Source: Pseudomonadota bacterium (GTDB lineage Bacteria; Pseudomonadota; Gammaproteobacteria; Steroidobacterales; Steroidobacteraceae). From it: a stretch of DNA of 64,000 nucleotides. The stretch covers positions 28,475 through 92,474 of the forward strand of contig JAFAEQ010000002.1 in assembly GCA_023423935.1 (NCBI GenBank). Reading direction: 5' to 3'. The notes beneath the pieces are model-generated. The model saw nothing but the letters and a program-made list of their open reading frames with translations, had not been told where the DNA came from and searched no databases. Both the position numbers and the translations under genes were made by a program. Below, one piece after another: positions 8,799-16,985 of this stretch. Within the stretch, counting starts at the first letter, position 1; each line of letters begins with the position of its first letter.

Positions 8799-8905
8799 CG
8801 CTCACCCTCCCTTGTAGCAGCCCATGCCGCGCGAGGAATGCGCGGCTGCCCAAAGGACGGGTAACTGGAGCCGACTCCGACAGGAAGAACCGGTTTTCTC
8901 GCGAA

Positions 8906-11110
8906 TTACAAAGCGGGCGACCGGCTGCGTTGTTGCACGCGACCGCTCTCGGAGTCATAGGCGAGCCGTTCGATCAGCGCGAGCACGTTGAGTGCGCACT
9001 TGTCCCAGCTGAAAGCCTTTGCGCGTTCGAGTCCTGCTGCCGCCTTGGCAAGCCGCAGCGGTTCGTTGGTGAGCATCTCGAGCATTCCGCTGGCGATGTC
9101 TTCGACATCGAGCGGATCGACCAGATAGGCAGCCCCGGCAGTCACTTCGGGCGGCGCAGACGTGTTCGCGGTCACGACGGGACAGCCGCAGGCCATTGCT
9201 TCCAGCAGCGGAATACCAAAGCCCTCGTGCAGCGAAGGCAGGGCAAACAGATCCGCCATCGAGTAGACCACCGGCAGATCGGCATGGGCGATCCAGCCTG
9301 GAAAATGCACGCGGCCTTCCAGTCCCAGCTCGCTCACTCGCTCAAGCTCCTTTTCCACACCCATGGCCATCGGAAATGAAAACCGCTGCGCCCCCGCGAA
9401 GACGAGATCGTGCGGCACACGATCCTTGATGCGAGCAAACGCCTCGAGCAACCGACCGACATTCTTCCGCGATTCGAGCTGGCCCACCCACAGGATGAAA
9501 TGCCGCGGTAGTGTGTAACGCGAAGCGACCTGATCGCGACGTATCACATCGCTCGTCGGCGTGAACACAGAAGCATCGAAACCGTCGTGGATGACTGCGA
9601 TCTTCTCGGGCGCAACGTTCCTGAACTTCACTGCATCGCGCTTGACGGCGTTCGAGACCGCAACGATGGCGGTCGCGCACTTCAAGTACATCGGAATCGC
9701 AAGCTTCAGATACAAACGGTCGTACCAGAGAAAGTGTTCGGGTATCGCGAACCATTCGGCACTGTGCAGCACGAACAGCTTCGGGCCGCGCCGCACCAGA
9801 GGCACAGTGAACTTCGGATTGAACAGCACATCGATGTCTTCCCTGAAGGCACGCCACGGCACGCCGATCTGATCCCACGCGACGGAGCCCGGCAGATCGA
9901 TCGCAATCTCCTTCACATTCGGATACCCGCGATAGGTACCGATCAGCGCAGCGTTCTGATACATGAGGACGAACTGATGCTGGGGCGCACGCCTGAACAG
10001 GATCGGCAACAGATTGCGCGTATAGACCCGCACGCCTGTGTTCTGCTGTTCATAGTGGCGCAGCATGATTCCAACCCGCAGCGGACGACCTCCTGACGAC
10101 GTGAGCTGTGCTGGGCGCGCGTCCGTCGCTTCCGCAAGCGACCCCGAATCCGACGGTTGCAACGAACGTCGCATGAAGAAAAATGCGAGCGCCCAGGGAG
10201 CGCAGGCCAGCATCTGCAGAATACGTCCGGCGAAAGCGATCGCGACCGAGGCATCCGGCGGCATGCCACCCAGCGCCATCAAGGTGGCGAACAGACTGTC
10301 GAAGACGCCGATACCATCGATGGAGATCGGCAACCGCGCCACGATCAGTGAGGACATCACGCCAGAGAATATCCATCCCGGCGCAACATCGAGCCCAAGC
10401 CCGCGCGCAAGCACGATGATCGAAGCGACCGGCAGGAACTGCTCCGCCAGCGTCATGCAAAAGAACACGAGCAGCGTGGAGCGCTCGGCACCGAGCTCGC
10501 GACACGCATCCAGCACGCTCAAGAGTTTTTTCACCAGACCGATCTTCTGCACACGCTCGGGTAGCAATGCGACGACCAGGCGCTGGCCGCGCGGATGCAG
10601 CAGCAGGGCCACGGCAATGAAGGCGGCAACGAAAATACAGATGCCGATGGCGAACACCAGGTGCAGCCCAGTGGTCAGGTGCGTGCGCGTGGCGAGATAC
10701 ACCTGGCTCACCAGCGCGAGCAGCACCACACACAGGAATCCGACGAATCGCTCTACGACGATAGAGGCAGCGACATGCGCGCCGCTCAGACCCAGTCGCG
10801 TCGCCCAAACACCGCGGATGACATCGCCGCCCGCAGTCGTAGGCAAAAAGCCCCCCAGCAACGTCGAGGTGCAATAAACCGTCATGCCCTGCATCAGCGA
10901 GAGCGGACGGTTGACCGATCTCAATAGCAGGAGCCACTTGTAGGTCATCGTGAACCGATCGAGCGCGACCAGTGCGAACGCCAGCATCACCGAACCGGCC
11001 GTGAACGAAGCCAGCGTGCGAACTACATCGGGCAGATCCACCATCGTCGCAAACAGCAGCGCAATGCAGGTCGCCGAGATCGCGAACCGGATCAGATTCG
11101 ATTTTTTCAT
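8906..11110 (-). CDS. flippase-like membrane domain fused to GT4 glycosyltransferase
   Basis: The 734-residue protein joins two normally separate modules. Residues about 1-320 form an integral membrane domain of the LPG-synthase-TM/UPF0104 (AglD-like) type with about eight membrane segments and the typical GGFLPTTAGGDVIRGVW and VVERFVGFL motifs. Residues about 345-720 are a GT-B fold GT4 glycosyltransferase: GVRVYTRNLL, VGQLESRKNVGRLLEAF and the donor-binding stretch SLHEGFGIPLLEAMACGCPV with the EX7E arrangement. By family, the first domain is linked to lipid or polyprenyl-linked substrate flipping and the second to sugar transfer; the acceptor is unknown. The gene is monocistronic, with a GAGA-loop hairpin (11131-11144) in its leader. 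Confidence 0.88.
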   Translation of the reverse strand: MKKSNLIRFAISATCIALLFATMVDLPDVVRTLASFTAGSVMLAFALVALDRFTMTYKWLLLLRSVNRPLSLMQGMTVYCTSTLLGGFLPTTAGGDVIRGVWATRLGLSGAHVAASIVVERFVGFLCVVLLALVSQVYLATRTHLTTGLHLVFAIGICIFVAAFIAVALLLHPRGQRLVVALLPERVQKIGLVKKLLSVLDACRELGAERSTLLVFFCMTLAEQFLPVASIIVLARGLGLDVAPGWIFSGVMSSLIVARLPISIDGIGVFDSLFATLMALGGMPPDASVAIAFAGRILQMLACAPWALAFFFMRRSLQPSDSGSLAEATDARPAQLTSSGGRPLRVGIMLRHYEQQNTGVRVYTRNLLPILFRRAPQHQFVLMYQNAALIGTYRGYPNVKEIAIDLPGSVAWDQIGVPWRAFREDIDVLFNPKFTVPLVRRGPKLFVLHSAEWFAIPEHFLWYDRLYLKLAIPMYLKCATAIVAVSNAVKRDAVKFRNVAPEKIAVIHDGFDASVFTPTSDVIRRDQVASRYTLPRHFILWVGQLESRKNVGRLLEAFARIKDRVPHDLVFAGAQRFSFPMAMGVEKELERVSELGLEGRVHFPGWIAHADLPVVYSMADLFALPSLHEGFGIPLLEAMACGCPVVTANTSAPPEVTAGAAYLVDPLDVEDIASGMLEMLTNEPLRLAKAAAGLERAKAFSWDKCALNVLALIERLAYDSESGRVQQRSRSPAL

Positions 11111-11835
11111 GAACTTCCTTCAGCAGACTTGAGCCGAGAGGCTCGAGCGCTATCCCATCATCGATGACGAATCATCTGGCTCTAAGGAGCGTTAGTTCGT
11201 GGGTATCTGGGCGGAGGCTCCGCGAGGAAGGAATCATTGTTCTCGGACACATGGCTCGATCTCACTTGTAAGTGCGGGAATACCTCCGTTGCATCGGATA
11301 AGGCTGACTAGGGCGGCGAGACGGCCGCGCTCGCGGCCGTAGGAGCGCTGTTCGCAATCAGCATGGTGCAGCAGGTGTTTGCCACCATCGAGGTCGATTG
11401 AGATCGGCTGAGTGCGATACCGCGCGACACGCAGCGAGGAATGCGCCAGGTGTATCCATGCTTTCGTCGCTGCCAGCGAGCGGATTGGAGCGCACGGCGA
11501 CACGTCGATGCGCGCGCAAGGCGCGCCTCGGACGGAAGATGCGGTGCGAAGGGCTGCATGACAGATGACTGGAACCCAAGCGATATCGCAAATCAAATGT
11601 TTGCTCGCCTCGCAAGTTCCTCGCGGTACTCCGCAGAGTCGTCGCCTGTCGGGGACACCGTTTTCCGCCGACGCGCGAGTCCTGATCTTCGCTCTTTGAA
11701 TCGAGCGTGGGTCGGCATTCAGCGCTTTAATGAGTTGTTCACCGGATTTCCAGAAACGTGAGTGCCGTTGTGGATGGCACGGAACGGGGTCGAGAGGTCG
11801 CGGGTTACTCGCCCGGGAATCACATACGAGCACAT
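11111..11835. other. 725-bp region without a recognised gene
   Basis: Between the divergent flippase/GT4 gene and the ROK gene I see no convincing coding sequence: the open frames on both strands give Arg/Cys/His-rich translations without a start signal or known domain. It holds small inverted repeats: GAGCC-GAGA-GGCTC at 11131-11144, GCGGAG-G-CTCCGC at 11211-11223, a CACTTGTAAGTG palindrome-like site at 11263-11274 and the longer palindrome at 11321-11340. It probably contains divergent promoters; degraded genes cannot be excluded. Confidence 0.5.
11321..11340. repeat. 20-bp near-perfect palindrome
   Basis: ACGGCCGCG and CGCGGCCGT are exact reverse complements separated by only CT. The site is extremely GC-rich and lies in the non-coding region upstream of the ROK gene. 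It could be an operator, a hairpin or a restriction-prone palindrome; nothing distinguishes these. Confidence 0.6.
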
Positions 11836-12948
11836 ATGCCAGATCGGAAATCCGCCGACGATGACCCGCCCACCCTGGTCCTGCCCCACGGAGCCAAGGG
11901 GTTGAGTCGAGTAACGGTCGATCACTACAACGCCGAGCTTCGCTCCGAGGAGGGCTTCGTTGGCGATCGCGCGAGCAAGCGCGCTTTCCAGCGCATTCTC
12001 GATGAGTGGCGGGAGAAGATGAGCGAGTCGGGAGAAGATCCGTTCGGCGAAACGCCCAGCGACGAGATTAGCAAGAAGTCGCTCGACAAAGTGCTATTGG
12101 AAGGTGACATCGAAGCTGCAGGCACGATCCACTCGGCCATCGAAGAGTTCGCCCAGGAATTCACTTCGGTCATACGAAGATTTCTGCGGCTGAAGGAATG
12201 GAAGAACGTGCAGCGGATTGCCGTGGGAGGCGGGTTACGCCAGAGCCGCATCGGCGAGCTTGCGATCGGACGCACGGCTGTCGCACTGAAGGCGTCGGGA
12301 TGCGAGATCGAGCTGCGTCCGATCCGCTACCCCTCGGATCACGCAGGGTTGATCGGCAGCATTCATCTGGTGCCCGGCTGGATCCTCTCGGGACACGACA
12401 GCATCCTGGCCGTCGATATCGGCGGCAGCAACATTCGAGCCGGTATCGTCGAACTGCACGCGGATAAAAAGAAGGATCTGTCGGGCGCGCAGGTGAGCCG
12501 CCTCGAACTGTGGCGCCACTGCGATGACAATCCGAAACGCGAAGATGCGGTCGAGCGCCTGGTCGAATTTCTGGAAGGCTTGATCAAGCGCGCTCAGAAG
12601 GACGGTCTGGTGCTTGCGCCCTTCATCGGCGTGGGCTGTCCCGGGATGATTCGCGAAGACGGCACCATCGAGCGCGGCGGTCAGAATCTGCCGGGCAACT
12701 GGGAGAGCAAGACGTTCAATCTCCCGGAGCGGCTGCGCGAAGCCATCCCGCGTATCGGCGATCACGACACGGTCGTGCTCATGCATAACGATGCCGTCGT
12801 CCAGGGCTTGAGCGAGCTCCCCTGGATGCAGGACGTGGAACGCTGGGGCGTAATGACCATCGGCACCGGCCTCGGCAACGCTCACTACACCAATCGTAAA
12901 GAGACGGCTCGTAAGGAGACAGCGCCGAAGGAACGCAAGAAGGGTTAG
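11836..12948 (+). CDS. atypical ROK-family protein (glucokinase-like core)
   Basis: The protein (370 residues) carries a ROK kinase signature in its second half: the phosphate-binding AVDIGGSNIRAGIVE, the VGCPGMIREDG loop and LMHNDAVVQGL with the catalytic Asp, then MTIGTGLGN. It is unusual at both ends. The first 160 residues are an extension not found in ordinary ROK kinases, and it stops soon after GTGLGN with a basic RKETARKETAPKERKKG tail, so the Cys/His zinc motif and the last C-terminal helices of ROK enzymes are missing. It may be a sugar kinase with altered properties or a regulator. I chose ATG 11836; a GTG at 11758 is in frame but the extra residues look non-coding. Confidence 0.8.
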   Translation: MPDRKSADDDPPTLVLPHGAKGLSRVTVDHYNAELRSEEGFVGDRASKRAFQRILDEWREKMSESGEDPFGETPSDEISKKSLDKVLLEGDIEAAGTIHSAIEEFAQEFTSVIRRFLRLKEWKNVQRIAVGGGLRQSRIGELAIGRTAVALKASGCEIELRPIRYPSDHAGLIGSIHLVPGWILSGHDSILAVDIGGSNIRAGIVELHADKKKDLSGAQVSRLELWRHCDDNPKREDAVERLVEFLEGLIKRAQKDGLVLAPFIGVGCPGMIREDGTIERGGQNLPGNWESKTFNLPERLREAIPRIGDHDTVVLMHNDAVVQGLSELPWMQDVERWGVMTIGTGLGNAHYTNRKETARKETAPKERKKG

Positions 12949-13044
12949 GCGCCACCGAAGTTCGACGAATTGCGCGCGAGGTCCATCAGGGTCACGAAAC
13001 ACTCGGCCGTCGGATGCTTCGATCCTCCCTCGAGAGAGGCACCT

Positions 13045-14481
13045 GTGAGGCCTCGTCCGCTTGTAACATCCGAGGATCAGCCACGCTTGGATCGGCTCTT
13101 GCGTCAACTCTTCGTGAAGTCGCAGCCCGCACCCTTGTCCGCCTCTATCCCTTTCGGCGAAGCGCTGGGCTTCTGGTTGAAGCTCGGGTTCATCAGCTTC
13201 GGCGGACCCGCCGGACAGATCGCGATCATGCATCAGGAACTGGTGTCGCGCAGACGGTGGATTTCCGATCGACGCTTTCTCCACGCGTTGAACTATTGCA
13301 TGGTGTTGCCAGGCCCCGAGGCGCAGCAACTTGCCACATATATCGGCTGGCTCCTGCACGGCACCCGAGGCGGACTCGCAGCCGGAGCGCTTTTCGTACT
13401 GCCTTCGTTGTGTCTGCTGATCGCGCTGGCGTGGGTCTATGTGTCGTACGGTCATGTGCCCTGGGTCGCAGGCATTCTCAATGGCATGAAGCCGGCAGTC
13501 ATCGCCATCGTCGCCTTTGCGGCGTATCGGCTGGGTTCACGGACCTTGAAGAATGCGGCGCTATGGATCGTCGCTGCCAGTGCGTTCGTCGCGCTGGCTT
13601 GGGCGCATCTGCCCTTTCCACTGGTGATCCTGCTTGCAGGCGTGATCGGAGTCGCAGGCGGGCACATGCGGCCGAGCTGGTTTCAGAACACTGCGCACGC
13701 ACCGCTGACCTCCGGTGCACGCATGCCCGCTTTCATCGATGACGACTCACCGACGCCAGCACACGCGAAGTTTCGCTGGTCGCGTGTTTTGCTCCTGCTG
13801 GCGACGGGTGTCGGGCTGTGGATAGTTGTCGAGGGACTGCTCGTGTTCGTCTTTGGATGGACGCACGCCTTCGCACAGATGGGATGGTTCTTCAGCAAGG
13901 CCGCACTCGTCACGTTCGGAGGAGCGTATGCCGTGCTGCCATATGTGCAACAAGCCGCGGTCGATCAGTACGCATGGCTCACGACTGCGCAGATGATCGA
14001 TGGACTCGCCTTGGGCGAAACCACCCCGGGTCCGCTCATCATGATCGTCGCATTCGTGGGATTTCTCGGCGGCTGGAACGACGCGGCACTGGGTCCGCAG
14101 ATGCTTGCAACGGCGGGCATCGCCGGCGCGAGCATCGCGACGTTCTTCACGTTCCTGCCCTCGTTCGTATTCATTCTCGCAGGCGGTCCTGCCGTCGAAG
14201 CCACGCGCGACGATGCGAAGTTCGTAGCACCGCTGACGGCCATCAGTGCTGCGGTGACGGGCGTCATCCTCAACCTGGCGACCTACTTTGCCTGTCACGT
14301 GTTCTGGCCCGCAGGCACTCTGTCTTCTTCGTTCGCAGGACTCATGGAAAGCCTGGACCTGCCGGCGTTCATCATCAGTGTCGTGGCGCTCGCTGCTTTG
14401 ATCCGCCTCCAGATCGGCGTCATCCCCGTCATTCTCGCCTGCGGCGCCATCGGGCTGGCTCGCGTACTTGTATTCGCATGA
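13045..14481 (+). CDS. chrA: chromate transporter family permease
   Basis: ChrA proteins are CHR-family antiporters that export chromate. The 478-residue product has two homologous halves, each starting with the family motif: FWLKLGFISFGGPAGQIA near residue 55 and a second FSKAALVTFGGAYAVLPYV near residue 290, the second followed by GLALGETTPGPLI. About ten membrane segments are visible. The start is the GTG at 13045, which is preceded by a GAGAGG Shine-Dalgarno site at proper spacing; an upstream TTG would lack one. It lies 96 bp after the ROK gene. Confidence 0.93.
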   Translation: MRPRPLVTSEDQPRLDRLLRQLFVKSQPAPLSASIPFGEALGFWLKLGFISFGGPAGQIAIMHQELVSRRRWISDRRFLHALNYCMVLPGPEAQQLATYIGWLLHGTRGGLAAGALFVLPSLCLLIALAWVYVSYGHVPWVAGILNGMKPAVIAIVAFAAYRLGSRTLKNAALWIVAASAFVALAWAHLPFPLVILLAGVIGVAGGHMRPSWFQNTAHAPLTSGARMPAFIDDDSPTPAHAKFRWSRVLLLLATGVGLWIVVEGLLVFVFGWTHAFAQMGWFFSKAALVTFGGAYAVLPYVQQAAVDQYAWLTTAQMIDGLALGETTPGPLIMIVAFVGFLGGWNDAALGPQMLATAGIAGASIATFFTFLPSFVFILAGGPAVEATRDDAKFVAPLTAISAAVTGVILNLATYFACHVFWPAGTLSSSFAGLMESLDLPAFIISVVALAALIRLQIGVIPVILACGAIGLARVLVFA

Positions 14482-14535
14482 CCCGACGTGACAATGCTTC
14501 CAGACCACCTGCCCTCGCATTCAGAGGAATTTGAT

Positions 14536-14877
14536 ATGCCGACAAAAAGCGCATCGAAGACAGCAGACGGTCCTGTGGCAGTCTTGCGCGCTGCGGTAAA
14601 GGACGCTGAAAAGCGATGGAAGCTGAAGCGTCAGGAAGCGCGCGAAGCCAAAGCCGCCGCGAAGACCGCGAAGAAGGAGCTGAAGGAGGCCCGCAAGCGC
14701 TGGAAAAAAGCGAAGGCGGCAGCTCTCGAGACGGCGAGCACTCGCGCGGATGCAACGCAAGATGATGCTGCGAAGCCAAAGATCAAAGGCTCGAAGAAAC
14801 GGAAACGCAAATCGGAGGCCGCGAACAACGGGCCGGCCTCGCTCGGCATCAACGAGGACGCGATCGAGGAAATTTAG
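14536..14877 (+). CDS. small Lys/Ala-rich coiled-coil protein
   Basis: The 113-residue product is dominated by Lys, Ala, Glu and Arg (AREAKAAAKTAKKELKEARK) in a heptad-like pattern from about residue 15 to 65, ending with a basic patch GSKKRKRKSEA and a C-terminal acidic tail. It resembles in composition histone-H1-like or AlgP-like DNA-binding proteins, but composition alone does not establish that. The start ATG has an AGAGGAA Shine-Dalgarno site. It lies 54 bp after chrA, convergent with the GntR gene. Confidence 0.75.
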   Translation: MPTKSASKTADGPVAVLRAAVKDAEKRWKLKRQEAREAKAAAKTAKKELKEARKRWKKAKAAALETASTRADATQDDAAKPKIKGSKKRKRKSEAANNGPASLGINEDAIEEI

Positions 14878-14888
14878 GGCTGCGCGTC

Positions 14889-14923
14889 GAGATATCGGGC
14901 GGTGTGCCCGCCCGATGGATCTC
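14889..14923. terminator. hairpin between convergent genes
   Basis: GAGAT-ATCGGGCGG (14889-14902) pairs with CCGCCCGAT-gg-ATCTC (14908-14923) around a five-base loop, with a two-base bulge. It lies between the ends of the plus-strand Lys-rich gene and the minus-strand GntR gene, so it could serve both. There is no T-tract, which lowers confidence in intrinsic termination. Confidence 0.5.
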
Positions 14924-15767
14924 AGGTAGTCGCTTTCTTCGTCGAGCTCTTTCCCGCGGGCTTCTTTGGGGTGCTCGAACCCAGTGAATAGCGCGTGTCC
15001 TGCAAGGCGAGCTGAATGAGCTCGAGCACTGCATTCATCGCGCGGGTCGCATCGCCATCGGCGATGGCGGCATACACCTTGCGATGATCTGGAATGGGAT
15101 CGCGCGGCAGTCCCGCCCGCTGTTGCTTGAACAACGTCGTGTAACTGATTGCCGCACCGATGGTCGAGGTCAGCGTCATGAGCGGCTCATTGCCGGTCGC
15201 GACCAGAATCTCCTCGTGGAAACTTTGATCGGCGGCGCGACCTTCGGGCGTCGACAATCCGTACTTGGCCATCTCTTCGAGAGCATGCCCCATGCGTGCC
15301 AGCTGTTCAGGCGTGCGCCGCTGTGCAGCGAGCGCTGCCGCCCGGGGCTCGACGATCTCACGCAGCTCGAACAGTCCGCGCAGGAACGATTCGCTCGGCT
15401 CGCCTCTGAAGACCCATCCCAGCACATCCGGGTCCAGCAAATGCCAGCGCTGGCGTCGAGTGACGCGCGTGCCCGCCTTGGGCCGGCTTTCGACCAGGCC
15501 TTTGGCTACCAGGATGCGGATCGCCTCACGATAGGCCGTGCGCGAAACCTGCAGATTGCCGCTCGCCTGGATTTCGTCGGGCAGCAAGGAGCCCGGCGGA
15601 TGCCGTCCGCTGACGATCGCCACACCGAGCGAATCGGCGATCTGACGGTGGATACGCATTCCCTGCACCGTCTCGAGGGGTTCGTCCCGGTTGAATACCG
15701 AACCCTTGCCGGTCGATTCGGTGGGGCGGGAAGCCTTTCGTGGCGCTTTTCGCGCTGTTCTTGTCAT
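14922..15767 (-). CDS. FadR-subfamily GntR transcriptional regulator
   Basis: This 281-residue protein has an N-terminal winged helix-turn-helix (IADSLGVAIVSGRHPPGSLLP, then QVSRTAYREAIRILVAKGLV) and a C-terminal all-helical FCD ligand domain (LFELREIVEPRAAALAA; DQSFHEEILVATGN; DHRKVYAAIADGD). FCD domains usually bind small carboxylate or sugar-acid ligands with a metal. Both ends are basic extensions (TRTARKAPRKASRP and KKPAGKSSTKKATT). The ligand is not predictable and no cognate sugar-acid operon is adjacent. The start is uncertain: an in-frame ATG at 15803 adds 12 residues. Confidence 0.9.
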   Translation of the reverse strand: MTRTARKAPRKASRPTESTGKGSVFNRDEPLETVQGMRIHRQIADSLGVAIVSGRHPPGSLLPDEIQASGNLQVSRTAYREAIRILVAKGLVESRPKAGTRVTRRQRWHLLDPDVLGWVFRGEPSESFLRGLFELREIVEPRAAALAAQRRTPEQLARMGHALEEMAKYGLSTPEGRAADQSFHEEILVATGNEPLMTLTSTIGAAISYTTLFKQQRAGLPRDPIPDHRKVYAAIADGDATRAMNAVLELIQLALQDTRYSLGSSTPKKPAGKSSTKKATT

Positions 15768-15914
15768 CTGACAGCCCGAGTCCTGACTGAGTCGCGCGAT
15801 CATAGTCGTCCAAGGACACCGGCACCACTCAAAAGCCTTGGAAAAACCGGGAAAAGCACTCCGATCCAGTCGATCAAGGGCGGTTCGGTCGCAACTCCAA
15901 TGAAAACCGTCGGC

Positions 15915-16817
15915 TCATGCACCGGCTGCGGCGGTTCGCAGCAGGGTATCGACGTCGGTGGGTGCGCCCGCCGCGAGGTTCACTGAGAGCGATGCCGCCC
16001 CGCTTTTCATGCGAAGCCGCAACTGACTCGCGAGCGGGGTCAACGCCGAGCTCAGACGATCGCGAATCAATGTCACATTGTCTGCGGCGGCCTCGGGTAA
16101 GACGATCGCGAAAGAGGCTGAGTCCAAACCGTCGATGCGACCAACCCAATCGACATCGGCGCGCAACATGCGCTCCAGCGCCTGAACCAGCTCACGCAGC
16201 GTGTCCGATGCAGGCACTTCGTTCTGCGAGGTCGTCACACTCACGAGCACCACCGAAAGTTCGCGTCGATATCGCAACGCGCGGCGGATCTCCGAGTGCA
16301 GGCGCCGGTGCAGCTCCTGATGCGAAATCGCGCCCGAAGCCTCGTCCACATGCGAGGAGGTCTGGATCAGCGCCTGCGCCTCCTTCAGCGTGCGACGCAG
16401 CGCCAGCGTATTGAAGGCGGAATGGATGCGGGCGAACAACTCAGCGTCAGCCGTGTGCTTGATCAGGTAGTCATCTACGCCCGCGAGATAGCCCTGCTCG
16501 TAATCCTGCGCGTCCTCCTGCGTCGTCAGCAGGATCACGTAGGTGTCCGCACCTGCACGCGTACGCAGCGTCCGCGTGAGCGCCATGCCATCCATGACCG
16601 GCATCTTCCAGTCCGTGATGACGAGCGGATACCACCGCTGCTGATATGCCGACAGCGCCTGCTCGCCAGCCGGCGCGCAAGTCACTTCGAAGCCTGCGCC
16701 GCGCAGCCGCTCGGCAAGCGATTCGAGTTCGCGCTCGTCGTCATCGACCAGCAGGATCCGCATGGGCAACGCCTGTGCGAGGACCGACAAGCGAGCCGCC
16801 ATGGCTTGAGGATTCAT
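15915..16817 (-). CDS. response regulator with degenerate GGDEF domain
   Basis: The 300-residue protein has a receiver domain (MRILLVDDDERELESL at residue 19; phospho-acceptor in LVITDWKMPVMDG; Lys in DDYLIKHT) followed from about residue 165 by a diguanylate-cyclase-like fold. The active-site loop that should read GGDEF is GLDSASFAIVLPEA, so cyclase activity is unlikely; it may bind GTP or c-di-GMP or only mediate interactions. It lies 168 bp downstream of the receiver-kinase gene and belongs to the sensory locus by position. Confidence 0.88.
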   Translation of the reverse strand: MNPQAMAARLSVLAQALPMRILLVDDDERELESLAERLRGAGFEVTCAPAGEQALSAYQQRWYPLVITDWKMPVMDGMALTRTLRTRAGADTYVILLTTQEDAQDYEQGYLAGVDDYLIKHTADAELFARIHSAFNTLALRRTLKEAQALIQTSSHVDEASGAISHQELHRRLHSEIRRALRYRRELSVVLVSVTTSQNEVPASDTLRELVQALERMLRADVDWVGRIDGLDSASFAIVLPEAAADNVTLIRDRLSSALTPLASQLRLRMKSGAASLSVNLAAGAPTDVDTLLRTAAAGA

Positions 16818-16985
16818 CCCCTACTCCCCCGACAGTGACCTTGAGAACCGCGCACAGTGTGCATCGTCGACTGCCAATCATCATCAAGCGTATTCGACAC
16901 GAACGGCATGGCTGACGAGCAGATGCAAAGACCCGACACGCCGCTCAGCGGAAAGCTCGAGCGGACGCGGCGATCCTGCACCAGC

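Noticed and set aside
11234..11833. 199-residue open frame on the minus strand
   Set aside because: The translation is Arg/Cys/His-rich with no recognisable domain, no Shine-Dalgarno site, and competing frames of equal quality; it looks like a chance frame in GC-rich DNA.
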